A stretch of 10,598 bases of DNA from Parcubacteria group bacterium RIFCSPHIGHO2_01_FULL_47_10b (GCA_001824325.1 MHXC01000010.1:153-10750), one strand, 5' to 3'. Shown: positions 1 through 7,786, counted from the first letter of the stretch. Notes: generated by a model from the letters alone, not told the origin. Translations and numbers: made by a program.

Positions 1-349
1 GATACTCAAGCGCTTCTCCAATTTCCTCTGTCCTCATGGCGGGCAAACTAACCTCTGTGATAAAACTCGAATGGACAGGGATTGACATAACTGCCTGTGT
101 CGGCAGCGGTCCACCCATTGCTTTGAGCACATCCTTTATCAAATTCCCTACTTCAATATCAGGAATTTTAAAACTATGCTCGTGCACCGTTGCTTCAGAA
201 CGGCGAATATAGTGGAGTGTGGTAATAGACCCATAATTTTTGAGCGTAAACGTCGCGTCGCCATGTCGTGACTCAAGATAGACAGCTTTTACTGACGAGG
301 TACCAACATCAATACCAAGTAACCGCTTCCGTTTTGAAAATATGCTCAT
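1..349 (-). CDS. pilM: PilM-like type IV pilus inner-membrane assembly protein (3' end outside window)
   Basis: Only the first 116 codons are inside the window. PilM is a cytoplasmic actin-fold (FtsA-like) ATP-binding protein that docks on PilN at the inner membrane and links the cytoplasmic pilus machinery to the PilNO platform. The N-terminus has the family pattern: a short basic start (MSIFSKRKR), then the phosphate-1 loop GIDVGTSSVKAV at residues 12-23. Near residues 87-116 comes a beta-strand and helix segment (VMSIPVHSSFITEVSLPAMRT, then EEIGEALEY) that matches the 'P..ms..El.eAi..Ea' region of PilM. It starts 11 nt after the recA stop, so it is probably cotranscribed with recA. GGAGG directly abuts the ATG with no spacer, which is poor geometry for a Shine-Dalgarno. 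A -10-like GATAAT lies 10 nt upstream. FtsA or another actin-fold protein is the alternative, but the N-terminal pattern favours PilM. Confidence 0.85.
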   Translation of the reverse strand, partial: MSIFSKRKRLLGIDVGTSSVKAVYLESRHGDATFTLKNYGSITTLHYIRRSEATVHEHSFKIPDIEVGNLIKDVLKAMGGPLPTQAVMSIPVHSSFITEVSLPAMRTEEIGEALEY

Positions 350-360
350 CCTCCAAAAAA

Positions 361-1428
361 TTATCCGTTTTGATTACGAAATGCATGGACCACCTCTACA
401 ACAATTGCTTCGAGCTGTTTCGGATCTTGTTTGAAAAATGCTTTCACTCCTTCGATCCCCTGTCCTAACTTGACATCCTTATGGTGATACCATGCGCCCT
501 TGCGTTCGATTATACCATACTTCTCTGCGGTCTTCACTATGTCTGCAACTTTATCAATTCCCTCATTGTACAAAATATCAAATTCAGTTTCACGGAACGG
601 TGGTGCCACCTTGTTTTTAACCACTTTCACCTTAACCCTGTTCCCGATAATTTCAGCATCCTTTTGTATTTTTGCCGACTGCGCGAGTCGAACCCGAACT
701 GATGCGTAAAACTTAAGTGCTTTGCCGCCCGGGGTTGTTTCGGGATTACCGAACACCACTCCGATTTTCATTCGCGTCTGATTGATAAATATAATTGACG
801 TATTCGAGTTATACGCAACGCCGGTGATTTTCCGCAATGCCTTTGACATGAGTCTCGCTTGAAGACCCATTTGTTGTTCATCCATCCGACCTTCGATCTC
901 TGCTTGTGGCGTAAGTGCCGCAACTGAATCGATCACTATAAGTCCAATTCCCTTGCTTCGTATCAACGCCTCGGTTATTTCAAGCGCCTGCTCGCCAGTA
1001 TCCGGTTGTGAAATGAGCAAGTCATCAGTATTTACGCCAATTCGCCGTGCATAATCAGGATCCAGCGCATGTTCTGCATCGATATACGCCACTACTTTTC
1101 CTAATTTTTGTGCCTCGGCAGCCACGTGCAGCGCCGCGGTTGTTTTTCCCGATGACTCCGGACCGAACACTTCGATAATGCGCCCTTGGGGCATGCCTCC
1201 GATGCCGAGTGCTAGGTCGAGTGACAAAGAACCAGTGGGTATTACGTCAACATCAACCTTTTTTGTCTCTCCAAGTCGCATAATAGCTCCTTCACCAAAT
1301 TTCTCCCGAATTTCACGAAGCGTGGAGTCGATAACAGTTGCATTTCCTTTCACTGTTTTAGGATCAGAGTCTGCGTGCTCCACATTCTTTTGCTGTGTTG
1401 TTTTTTTTACAATTACTGATTTTGGCAT
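361..1428 (-). CDS. recA: RecA recombinase
   Basis: RecA forms ATP-dependent filaments on single-stranded DNA, catalyses homologous pairing and strand exchange, and in many bacteria triggers LexA cleavage. With the ATG at 1428 the protein is 355 aa. Visible elements are Walker A GPESSGKT (89-96), the catalytic-glutamate segment IDAEHALD (116-123), Walker [11 protein letters not shown] (163-172), loop L1 around 179-195 ([17 protein letters not shown]), and loop L2 (216-235) with the signature [10 protein letters not shown]. About 27 extra basic or polar residues precede the conserved core. The C-terminus ends at HAFRNQNG, without the acidic tail seen in E. coli RecA. A TTG at 1452 would add eight residues, but it lies inside the clpC end, so the ATG is preferred. 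The gene starts 10 nt after the clpC stop and has no Shine-Dalgarno. Either translational coupling to clpC or a short-leader transcript is likely. Confidence 0.97.
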   Translation of the reverse strand: MPKSVIVKKTTQQKNVEHADSDPKTVKGNATVIDSTLREIREKFGEGAIMRLGETKKVDVDVIPTGSLSLDLALGIGGMPQGRIIEVFGPESSGKTTAALHVAAEAQKLGKVVAYIDAEHALDPDYARRIGVNTDDLLISQPDTGEQALEITEALIRSKGIGLIVIDSVAALTPQAEIEGRMDEQQMGLQARLMSKALRKITGVAYNSNTSIIFINQTRMKIGVVFGNPETTPGGKALKFYASVRVRLAQSAKIQKDAEIIGNRVKVKVVKNKVAPPFRETEFDILYNEGIDKVADIVKTAEKYGIIERKGAWYHHKDVKLGQGIEGVKAFFKQDPKQLEAIVVEVVHAFRNQNG

Positions 1429-1437
1429 AATAATTTC

Positions 1438-1443
1438 ATTAGA
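1438..1443 (-). promoter_or_regulatory. Possible -10 element for a leaderless recA transcript
   Basis: On the minus strand TCTAAT (5 of 6 matches to TATAAT) ends 9 nt before the recA ATG, the same geometry as at clpC. It overlaps the clpC stop codon. No -35 element is found at 16-18 bp spacing, and no extended -10 TG is present, so this may simply be AT-rich sequence. No LexA-box-like palindrome is seen next to it. Confidence 0.25.
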
Positions 1444-4060
1444 CCGCGGCAACCTTTAGTGCCGCTTGTTTTTTATTCATAGATCGAACAGCTTCAGATT
1501 TGGCCTGATTTACAGAACGTTGTACCACTGGAACGAGCACCTCGTCGCCCAACCGGAATCGCACGCTACCACCCTCCTTTAACTGCTCATCAATTAAGAG
1601 CCGCGCAATTGGATCTTCGATCAACGTTCGTAGCACGCGCCTCACTGTGCGAGCCCCCTGCTGTGGCTTGAAGCACTTAGACAGTAGTAATGTGTGTGCT
1701 GCGGAAGGAATTGATAGGGTGATTTTGAACTCTTCGTTAAATCGCTTAATAAGCGACCCCAATTCTTTCTTAATAATTGTGCTGATGTGCTTCTTAGTGA
1801 GCGGCCGGAATACAATCACCTCATCGATACGATTTACAAGTTCTGGCTTCATTATTTGTTTTAACCTCCGCAAGGCTTTCTGTTTGATTTCATCGAATGC
1901 AGCCAGAATTTCTTCTCCCGCCTCGTCAACTCCTACCTTGCTAAACCCAATCTGTGCTTGCTCGTTAAATTCCTGCGTACCAAGATTCGACGTCAAGATA
2001 ATAATCGAATTCTTGAACGATACAGCGCGGCCCATGGCATCAGTCAGCATCCCATCCTCTAATATCTGCAATAAAATATTGTAGATTTGCGGATGCCCTT
2101 TTTCGATTTCATCAAACAACACGATGCTATGCGGTCGCCGTCGAATCGTTTCAGTCAGCTGTCCGCCCTCGCCATACCCGATATAGCCTGCTGGAGCTCC
2201 AAGTAAACGAGCTACTGTGTGCGGCTCTGAAAACTCTGACATATCGAGTCGAATTAACGTATCGCGCCCAAACACTTCCCGTGCTAATACCTTCGCCAGC
2301 TCCGTTTTCCCTACTCCACTCGGTCCCATAAAGATATAGCTTCCGAGAGGTCGATTGCCGGTACTCAACCCAACTCGTGCTCGCCGCACAGCGCGCGCAA
2401 TCGTATCAATTGCCTCTTCTTGGCCAACAATGTAGGTGCTTAATCGTTTTTCAAGATCGCCAAGCTTTACCCGTTCATCATCAGACAATTGCGATACGGG
2501 GATTTTCGTCATACCTGAAACCGCATCTCGAATGTGCTGTGCAGTCAGCGTAATATCAGTCGCCGCTTCCTTAATCTTTATGACGCTTTGAATTTCTTTG
2601 ATTGCGTTACGAACTGCCTCTTCTTCTTTTTTTAGTTGAAATGCACGGTCGTACGATGCCTTGTCGATCTCTTGTTCCTTTTGTTCTTCCAGCCATTGTT
2701 CGCGATCTTTTAATTCATGCAGAGTTCGAAACTCTCCAGACAACGTATAGGCACTCCTGAGTCGGGCTGCTGCCTCGTCTATAAGATCAATTGCTTTATC
2801 GGGCAGGAATCGATCAGGGATATAGCGGGCTGACAATCGCACCGCAGCTGCAATAGCTTCATCTGCGATCGATAACCGGTGATACTGCTCATACCGTTTC
2901 CGAAGCCCCTGTAATATGAGCGTAGTTGTTACTTCATCCGGTTCCTCAACCATTATCGGCTGAAACCTTCGCTCCAATGCTTTATCCCGTTCAATATACC
3001 CACGATACTCATCAACGGTCGTAGCGCCGATCACTTGAATGTCTCCATTCGCAAGGGCTGGTTTCAAAATATTGGCAGCATCGAGCGATCCCTGTGCTGC
3101 TCCTGCGCCGATAATAGTGTGGAGTTCGTCAATAAACAACAATATTCGTTCACGTTTCACTTCTTCCAAGATGGCTTCAAGCTTCGATTCAAACTCACCC
3201 CGAAACATCGTACCAGAAAGAATCGATGACATTTTCAATGAATAAAGTCTACGATCTGCCAGTAGAGATGGCACATCCCCTCTCACAATCCGATATGCAA
3301 GACCATTCGCAATCGCAGTCTTGCCTACGCCAGGGTCTCCAATAAGAACTGGGTTCGATTTTGTCCGCCTATTCAGGATATGTATGACCCGCCGCAACTC
3401 TTCGTCTCGACCGATCAACGGGTCTAATAGCTGTTTTCGTGCCAGTGCTGTCAATTCAATACCGAATCTATCGAGTACTGATTGACGCCTTGCTTTCCGC
3501 GCTGCAGAGAATGATTGCGGGCGCGACCCGCGATGCCCCGCTTCAGACTCGGACTCACCTTCGTCATCATACACATCCATTTCCTCAAAATCCAAGCTCT
3601 CGCCTGCTAATGCCGATTCATACAACTCGGAAAATTGGCTCCCCATATGCAACACCTCTTCAATTGATCCAATAACTGCATCAAGCGACTTTTTGCAATG
3701 TTTGAAAAAGTCCTGCATCACTGGCATATCCTTTGCTTGCACGAGCACGCCATATAAGAGGTGTTGGGTTCCTACCAGTTGCTGGTTTAGACGCGCAGCC
3801 GTAACCATTGCTCGCTTAATTGCTTCTTCCAGATCTGTCTTAGCACCACGATTAGGTATCATTGCTGCCCGTTGGACTAAAAACCCAATATGTTGACTCT
3901 TAATCCCTTGTGCTTTGAGAAAATTGCTCCCCAGTGACCCTTGCTGTGCATGAAGCGCTAGGAAAAAGTCCACCAAGGTTGGCGATTCCTGCTTTGATAA
4001 TTCGTGCATCACTTGTTGTGCCCGTGCTGTAAATTTATTCAATAGATTCTGTGGAATCAT
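1439..4060 (-). CDS. clpC: ClpC-type AAA+ unfoldase (ATP-dependent Clp protease ATP-binding subunit)
   Basis: ClpC hexamers unfold proteins with ATP and feed them to ClpP. The 873-aa product has the full layout. A double Clp-N domain spans about 1-140, followed by an acidic/basic linker at about 150-195. NBD1 has Walker A GDPGVGKT (241-248), Walker B LLFIDE (307-312) and an arginine-finger region ALERRF (361-366). A short coiled-coil/UVR-type middle domain lies at about 440-495 ([19 protein letters not shown]), the ClpC type rather than the long ClpB propeller. NBD2 has Walker A GPSGVGKT (579-586), Walker B IVLFDE (646-651) and sensor-2 GARTVRR (802-808). The IGF tripeptide at 704-706, in the loop between Walker B2 and VNRIDE, matches the ClpP-docking loop, so a ClpP partner is expected elsewhere. 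No Shine-Dalgarno precedes the ATG, and a promoter lies directly in front. It is followed at 10 nt by recA. Confidence 0.96.
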   Translation of the reverse strand: MIPQNLLNKFTARAQQVMHELSKQESPTLVDFFLALHAQQGSLGSNFLKAQGIKSQHIGFLVQRAAMIPNRGAKTDLEEAIKRAMVTAARLNQQLVGTQHLLYGVLVQAKDMPVMQDFFKHCKKSLDAVIGSIEEVLHMGSQFSELYESALAGESLDFEEMDVYDDEGESESEAGHRGSRPQSFSAARKARRQSVLDRFGIELTALARKQLLDPLIGRDEELRRVIHILNRRTKSNPVLIGDPGVGKTAIANGLAYRIVRGDVPSLLADRRLYSLKMSSILSGTMFRGEFESKLEAILEEVKRERILLFIDELHTIIGAGAAQGSLDAANILKPALANGDIQVIGATTVDEYRGYIERDKALERRFQPIMVEEPDEVTTTLILQGLRKRYEQYHRLSIADEAIAAAVRLSARYIPDRFLPDKAIDLIDEAAARLRSAYTLSGEFRTLHELKDREQWLEEQKEQEIDKASYDRAFQLKKEEEAVRNAIKEIQSVIKIKEAATDITLTAQHIRDAVSGMTKIPVSQLSDDERVKLGDLEKRLSTYIVGQEEAIDTIARAVRRARVGLSTGNRPLGSYIFMGPSGVGKTELAKVLAREVFGRDTLIRLDMSEFSEPHTVARLLGAPAGYIGYGEGGQLTETIRRRPHSIVLFDEIEKGHPQIYNILLQILEDGMLTDAMGRAVSFKNSIIILTSNLGTQEFNEQAQIGFSKVGVDEAGEEILAAFDEIKQKALRRLKQIMKPELVNRIDEVIVFRPLTKKHISTIIKKELGSLIKRFNEEFKITLSIPSAAHTLLLSKCFKPQQGARTVRRVLRTLIEDPIARLLIDEQLKEGGSVRFRLGDEVLVPVVQRSVNQAKSEAVRSMNKKQAALKVAAV

Positions 4061-4069
4061 AGCGGCTTC

Positions 4070-4098
4070 AGTCTAACAACAAAGCGCTGTAGCGTCAA
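4070..4098 (-). promoter_or_regulatory. Promoter for clpC (-recA-pilM), predicted near-leaderless
   Basis: On the minus strand a -35 TTGACG (4093-4098, 5/6 to consensus) is separated by exactly 17 bp from a -10 TAGACT (4070-4075, 4/6). The -10 ends 9 nt before the clpC ATG, so initiation about 7 nt downstream gives a leader of roughly 3 nt. That agrees with the absence of a Shine-Dalgarno before clpC. The site occupies almost the whole 39-nt comF-clpC gap. It would also be the nearest upstream promoter for recA and pilM. Confidence 0.6.
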
Positions 4099-4099
4099 T

Positions 4100-4849
4100 T
4101 TACGCAGCAAGTACAAGGCTCCAAATCTCATTACATTGCTCGCGCAGACACCCGGCAACAGCGCACGTGGTACTTCCCGTAGTCCACACATCATCAACAA
4201 TCACCACCAAATCATATCGATCAGACGTTATGCTCGCGAAACTATTGGCAACATTAAGCTTTCGAGCTTCTTCTGTCAATTTTGTTTGCGGAGCTGTATG
4301 GACAATCCGCCGCGCCAACAGTTCCACCGGCAACGCAAGTTCACGCCCCACATTCTCGGCCAATAGTTGTGCCTGATTAAACCCGCGCCATCGCTGCCGC
4401 AGCGCACTTAATGGTACCGGCGTCAACACAACACGACGCTTAGTCACATCAGACATCGCAATCTGCTCCCGAAACCGCTCGCCCAACAACTCTCCGAGTG
4501 GCTCCGCAACTTTCGTCAGTCGCCGAAACTTTAGTGCTTTTATGGCTACAGCCAACTTCCTATCATCGTAGTTCCCGTAGGCAATCAACCGAGATACCGG
4601 AAAACTCGGCTGTGCCTCGAGGCATGAACCACATAGATACCCTCCGTCGCTGGGCGCCCTACACGACGGACAGCTTGGGGTCCACTCCCCTATCGAGAAC
4701 ATACAATCAGCACACAAAAATCGATTTACTTTCGGTTCCGGGTATTCGAACCGAGCAGCATCGCGCGCAAGAACAGCCGACTGATCTTTGTCACACGCAA
4801 CACACCGCGGCGGGTATACCCATGAGATGAGTGAATCGAATATCTGCAT
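4100..4849 (-). CDS. comF: ComF family amidophosphoribosyltransferase-like protein
   Basis: ComF-family proteins combine an N-terminal zinc finger with a type I phosphoribosyltransferase fold. They are needed for DNA uptake or ssDNA handling in naturally transformable bacteria, and the exact biochemical step is unsettled. The 249-aa product has four CxxC pairs (C16/C19, C46/C49, C60/C63, C73/C76), enough for two zinc sites. Next come the family block PVPLSALRQRWRGFNQAQ (144-161) and the PRPP-binding loop VVIVDDVWTTGST (215-227) with the two acidic residues D219 and D220. The length is normal for the family. It lies between recG (99 nt upstream) and clpC (39 nt downstream) on the same strand. 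No strong Shine-Dalgarno is seen. A weak extended -10-like element (TGG then TACGGT, 4859-4864) sits 9 nt before the ATG. Orphan ComF homologues also occur in non-competent bacteria, so a role in transformation is inference. Confidence 0.93.
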   Translation of the reverse strand: MQIFDSLISWVYPPRCVACDKDQSAVLARDAARFEYPEPKVNRFLCADCMFSIGEWTPSCPSCRAPSDGGYLCGSCLEAQPSFPVSRLIAYGNYDDRKLAVAIKALKFRRLTKVAEPLGELLGERFREQIAMSDVTKRRVVLTPVPLSALRQRWRGFNQAQLLAENVGRELALPVELLARRIVHTAPQTKLTEEARKLNVANSFASITSDRYDLVVIVDDVWTTGSTTCAVAGCLREQCNEIWSLVLAA

Positions 4850-4884
4850 ACTTCACCCACCGTACCACAGGTCAGATGAACCCA

Positions 4885-4900
4885 AACGAACATTTTCGTT
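4885..4900. repeat. Inverted repeat in the recG-comF gap
   Basis: AACGAA and TTCGTT form perfect 6-bp arms around a 4-nt CATT loop in the 99-nt gap between recG and comF. It could be an operator for comF or a weak hairpin at the recG 3' end. There is no T-tract, so it is not a convincing terminator. It resembles half-sites of Gram-positive LexA boxes, but the arm spacing is 2 bp too short. The rest of the gap shows nothing recognisable. Confidence 0.4.
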
Positions 4901-4948
4901 AACGCAAGATGACATGGCGGTACAACAACTAGAAAGATCGAAAACTAA

Positions 4949-7165
4949 TCAATCAATATAGGACAATAGGCGCTTGCTTGCTACTAATTTATACAAATCT
5001 GGATTTGTCTTCTGCATCGATCCCCGCGACAATAACGCTTCTGCCCACTGTCGCGACTTCTGCACTGCGACCATATCCGTCAAATCAGCAAGTCGTACAT
5101 CTCCGACCACGCCCGACTGCCGCTCACCCAAAAATTCCCCCGGCCCTCGCAACTTCAAATCAATTTCTGCAAGTGCAAATCCATCATCATTTTTCTCGAG
5201 TGCCTTAAGCCGCTGACTATTCGCCCGATCAGCCGTAGTCGGAAATAAAAAACAATATGCCTCTTGGTTATTCCGTCCAATCCGTCCGCGTAGCTGGTGT
5301 AACTGCGCCAATCCGAACCGTTCCGCCCCCTCTATAATCATGAGTGATGCATCCGGAATGTCTACACCTACCTCAATCACTGTGGTCGACACGACAATTG
5401 CCAACTGTTTGTCACGAAACTTCTGAATCGTTTCGCTCACTTCTTTAGATGCTAGCCGCCCATGCACCAAACCCACTTTGTATTCAGGAAAAACCTCTCG
5501 GGATAACCGTGCAAATTCCTCTTGCGCGTTTTTCAAATCTAACACTTTCGACTGCTCAATAAGCGGCACAATAACAAATAACTGCTCACCGCGAGCCAAT
5601 CGCTGACGAATAAATTCATAGGTGCTGTCTCGGTACCGCGGCGCAACAATTTTTGTCGTCACCCGGCGTTCCCCTTTTGGAAAAGTCGTCAGTCGAGAAA
5701 TAGCAATATTTCCAAAGATACTTAGCGCTAATGTCCGCGGGATAGGTGTAGCTGAAAGCGACAGAAAATGCGGCTGTGTTTTTTTCCCAAACTGTTTGAT
5801 AGTACCCTTTCTCGAATTTGATGCTTTTTTCCCCACAAGCATCGCCCGCTGACTCACTCCAAAACGATGCTGCTCGTCAACTGCAACAAAAGCCAATCGC
5901 GCAAATGCCACGCGCTCCTGAAAAAGCGCATGGGTTCCAATAACGACACAAATGCCCCCATCAGCAAGCCCCTCGCGCACCTTTAGCGCTGACACCTCTC
6001 TACTCCCTATCATCGCTTGGCTCCCAGTTAATAGTGCAATCCGAGTATTTTTGCTCTGTTTAAAAATTTCAAAGAATTGCAAAAATGTTTTATAGTGCTG
6101 TTCAGCGAGTACTTCTGTGGGCGCAACTACCGCGGTCTGCATACCATGAAACATCACTTGCGCTGCTGCTATTGCAACCACCGTTGTCTTGCCAGTACCC
6201 ACATCCCCTTCTAATAATCGGTTCATCGGATGAGGAATTTCAAAATCCTGCAAAATTTCCCACGCTGCTTTTTTTTGATCGAGCGTCGGTTGAAATGGTA
6301 ATCCCGCAATAAATCTTTTTATATGTTCTTGATCAAATGGTAAGGCAATCGCTGTCGCGGCAGTGCGCCCATGCCTTTTTTCCTGCACATGTAGTTGGAT
6401 CAATAATAGCTCATCAAATGCCAATCGCCGACGCGCACGCTCAAGGTCTCGTTGTGACGCAGGAAAGTGTATTTCCCTCATTGCCGTAACCCACCCACAC
6501 AAACCCTCGACTGATCGCACATCTTCGGGTAAGTAGTCCCACTCATCAGGGAGTGGGACTAGTTCTCTATGAATAACATAACGAAGCCATCTCGACGTGA
6601 TGCCTGCTGTTTCTGGATACACTGGTACCAATCGGCCCGTATGAATACCACTGGAACTGTTCGCACCATCACCTATATCTTCCTCTGCATGTTCTGATTG
6701 TCGCATAATCTCATACACCGGACTTACCAATGATGCAGTGCTACTGCGACTTCCCTTCCCCATACCAATCTTCACTACTCCCGACAACCGCACATGCGTT
6801 CCCGCCTTCAGCGGCTCTGCTAGAAACGGCTGGTTAAACCAAACCACCCGTATAGACCCACTCTCATCTGAAAACACCGCGTCAGTAATCATCAAGCCGC
6901 GACGCGGCGAACGAAAATTTCGAATAGACACAATCCTTCCCGTGAGCGTAATCTTGTCACTTGTCTTAGATGTCACCACATCAACCACTCGTTTCATATT
7001 CCGCAAATCGTCATACCGCGACGGATAATGATGTAGTAGCTGCCACATCGTTCGCAACCCCAACTCGTGAAGTTTTTTCAGTCGTGCAGGCCCGACGCCA
7101 GAGACGCTTTTTAGGTCGCGCTGTAATGAAAGTAATATGTTCGATCCCTTCTTTGGAAGCTGCAT
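4949..7165 (-). CDS. recG: ATP-dependent DNA helicase RecG
   Basis: RecG is a monomeric superfamily 2 double-stranded DNA translocase that remodels stalled forks, Holliday junctions and R-loops. The 738-aa product starts with a helix-hairpin-helix-like segment (VSGVGPARLKKLHELGL, about 21-37). A wedge/OB-fold domain follows at about 60-150, with strands such as ITLTGRIVSI and GTHVRLSGVVK. Helicase motifs are Walker A GDVGTGKT (320-327), the RecG-specific DEQH box in DEQHRFG (430-436), SATP (471-474) and QLRGRIGR (624-631). The C-terminal block RGPGEFLGERQSG (673-685) is the conserved RecG translocation region. It is slightly longer than E. coli RecG (693 aa) because of Ser/Lys-rich insertions near 160-175 and 446-463. 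It is the first gene of the minus-strand repair/competence block. It has no Shine-Dalgarno and starts close to a candidate promoter. Confidence 0.96.
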   Translation of the reverse strand: MQLPKKGSNILLSLQRDLKSVSGVGPARLKKLHELGLRTMWQLLHHYPSRYDDLRNMKRVVDVVTSKTSDKITLTGRIVSIRNFRSPRRGLMITDAVFSDESGSIRVVWFNQPFLAEPLKAGTHVRLSGVVKIGMGKGSRSSTASLVSPVYEIMRQSEHAEEDIGDGANSSSGIHTGRLVPVYPETAGITSRWLRYVIHRELVPLPDEWDYLPEDVRSVEGLCGWVTAMREIHFPASQRDLERARRRLAFDELLLIQLHVQEKRHGRTAATAIALPFDQEHIKRFIAGLPFQPTLDQKKAAWEILQDFEIPHPMNRLLEGDVGTGKTTVVAIAAAQVMFHGMQTAVVAPTEVLAEQHYKTFLQFFEIFKQSKNTRIALLTGSQAMIGSREVSALKVREGLADGGICVVIGTHALFQERVAFARLAFVAVDEQHRFGVSQRAMLVGKKASNSRKGTIKQFGKKTQPHFLSLSATPIPRTLALSIFGNIAISRLTTFPKGERRVTTKIVAPRYRDSTYEFIRQRLARGEQLFVIVPLIEQSKVLDLKNAQEEFARLSREVFPEYKVGLVHGRLASKEVSETIQKFRDKQLAIVVSTTVIEVGVDIPDASLMIIEGAERFGLAQLHQLRGRIGRNNQEAYCFLFPTTADRANSQRLKALEKNDDGFALAEIDLKLRGPGEFLGERQSGVVGDVRLADLTDMVAVQKSRQWAEALLSRGSMQKTNPDLYKLVASKRLLSYID

Positions 7166-7173
7166 ATACGCTC

Positions 7174-7201
7174 ATAGTACCATTGCTGTAGTTATACACA
7201 A
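7174..7201 (-). promoter_or_regulatory. Candidate promoter for recG, predicted near-leaderless
   Basis: On the minus strand TTGTGT (7196-7201) and TACTAT (7174-7179, 4/6 to consensus) are separated by 16 bp. The -10 ends 8 nt before the recG ATG, placing initiation about 2 nt upstream of the start codon. The site lies just after the hairpin that ends the upstream XRE unit, where a new promoter would be needed. The -35 match is weak. Confidence 0.4.
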
Positions 7202-7204
7202 TTT

Positions 7205-7246
7205 AAAAGAGAGGAGCCATCGAGCCATGATGGTCCCCTCTCTTTT
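7205..7246 (-). terminator. Intrinsic-terminator-like hairpin after the XRE-like gene
   Basis: The outer arms pair over 9-10 bp (7205-7214 with 7237-7246: AAAGAGAGG against CCTCTCTTT plus one A-T). A small internal mismatch follows, then a 5-bp inner stem (CCATC 7217-7221 with GATGG 7229-7233) and a 7-nt loop. On the minus strand the hairpin ends in TTTT then AAATT, and it lies 14 nt after the XRE-like stop. The longer T run (seven T) is on the plus strand, so it may work in both directions and also block antisense transcription leaving recG. Confidence 0.7.
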
Positions 7247-7259
7247 TTTCTTCGTCTGG

Positions 7260-7715
7260 TCACTTATTCATCTCGTCGACCGCAGCATTAAGTGAGCGGA
7301 AGACTTGTAAAGTCTCTGAGAGCCTTCGTTCGAATCCCGATTTTTGGATATACGTTTTCACTTGATCGGGTATTATGTTCAACCCACTCGAAAGCAACGC
7401 CCCTTCCACCATCGACTTCAGTGCCAAGAGTGGGACAGGATCAAAGGTATTGCTTTCTAGGAGCAAGGAACGTATTTCGCTCTCTGTAGGGGTTTCGAGC
7501 TTGAACCGCAATGCAATCGTAATCAGTCCCCTTCCTAGCTTTGCCAAGCATGATTGATCAGCGTTCTTTCTTTGACCTGAAGTCACTTGGCTTATCCATG
7601 CCTGCGATAAGCCTCCAGCCGTTTTTCCGAGTTCCTTTTGACTCACGCCCGTCGCATCCAAAACAGCCCGGGTTAGTCTGACAACTCCCCTGGCAATCTT
7701 TACTCGCTTTGTCAT
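7260..7715 (-). CDS. XRE/Cro-CI-like helix-turn-helix DNA-binding protein
   Basis: The 151-aa product is not assignable to a named regulator. Residues about 10-62 fit an XRE-type helix-turn-helix: a basic N-terminus, then GVSQKELGKTAGG, LSQAWISQVTSGQRKN and LAKLGRGL. This follows the Cro/CI pattern of a 'sQ.eLg' helix, a recognition helix with S/W/I positions, and the G-[QK]-R-K turn. The remaining 85 residues are helical and polar with no recognised ligand domain. The start was set at 7715 because AGGAG (7720-7724) lies 4 nt upstream. A TTG 21 nt earlier would put that site inside the gene. It is the only well-spaced Shine-Dalgarno among the genes here. The gene has its own consensus promoter and a terminator-like hairpin, so it is monocistronic. 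Possible jobs are autorepression or control of a neighbour, and a phage or plasmid origin is possible but not shown. Confidence 0.7.
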   Translation of the reverse strand: MTKRVKIARGVVRLTRAVLDATGVSQKELGKTAGGLSQAWISQVTSGQRKNADQSCLAKLGRGLITIALRFKLETPTESEIRSLLLESNTFDPVPLLALKSMVEGALLSSGLNIIPDQVKTYIQKSGFERRLSETLQVFRSLNAAVDEMNK

Positions 7716-7719
7716 AACA

Positions 7720-7724
7720 CTCCT
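7720..7724 (-). promoter_or_regulatory. Shine-Dalgarno that fixes the XRE-like start
   Basis: AGGAG (AAGGAG if extended one base) lies 4 nt before the ATG at 7715. It decides that start over the upstream in-frame TTG. It stands out because the neighbouring genes lack a properly spaced site. Confidence 0.8.
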
Positions 7725-7756
7725 TTTCAGCTCCAATAGTAGTTCTACCTGCTATT

Positions 7757-7786
7757 ATTAAAGCATTTTCGAAAATCAAATGTCAA
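7757..7786 (-). promoter_or_regulatory. Strong sigma70-type promoter of the XRE-like gene
   Basis: On the minus strand a perfect -35 TTGACA (7781-7786) is followed after 18 bp by TTTAAT (7757-7762, 5/6 to consensus). The transcript would start near 7750 and carry a leader of about 35 nt that contains the Shine-Dalgarno. The rest of the 7737-7874 gap is AT-rich and holds the end of the hydrolase transcript. No terminator is obvious there. Confidence 0.75.
7765..7776. promoter_or_regulatory. 12-bp palindrome in the promoter spacer, possible operator
   Basis: ATTTTCGAAAAT is a perfect dyad lying wholly between the -35 and -10 elements of the XRE-like gene. Cro/CI-family dimers typically bind short dyads of this size, and a site here would block RNA polymerase. 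Binding by the adjacent gene product is inferred from position only. Confidence 0.45.

Noticed and set aside
1429..1452. TTG at 1452 as the recA start
   Set aside because: It would overlap the clpC end and add eight unconserved residues. The ATG at 1428 gives a normal junction.
1647..2084. 145-codon plus-strand frame inside clpC
   Set aside because: It lies antisense to highly conserved ClpC NBD2 sequence, and its Cys/Ser-rich product looks like an antisense artefact.
4885..4900. LexA (SOS) box upstream of comF
   Set aside because: The Gram-positive LexA dyad is CGAAC-N4-GTTCG. Here the arms are CGAA and TTCG with a 4-nt spacer, so the geometry does not fit.
7558..7779. 73-codon minus-strand frame overlapping the XRE-like gene and its promoter
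   Set aside because: It begins upstream of the consensus -35/-10 transcript start, has no ribosome site and overlaps the better supported helix-turn-helix frame.
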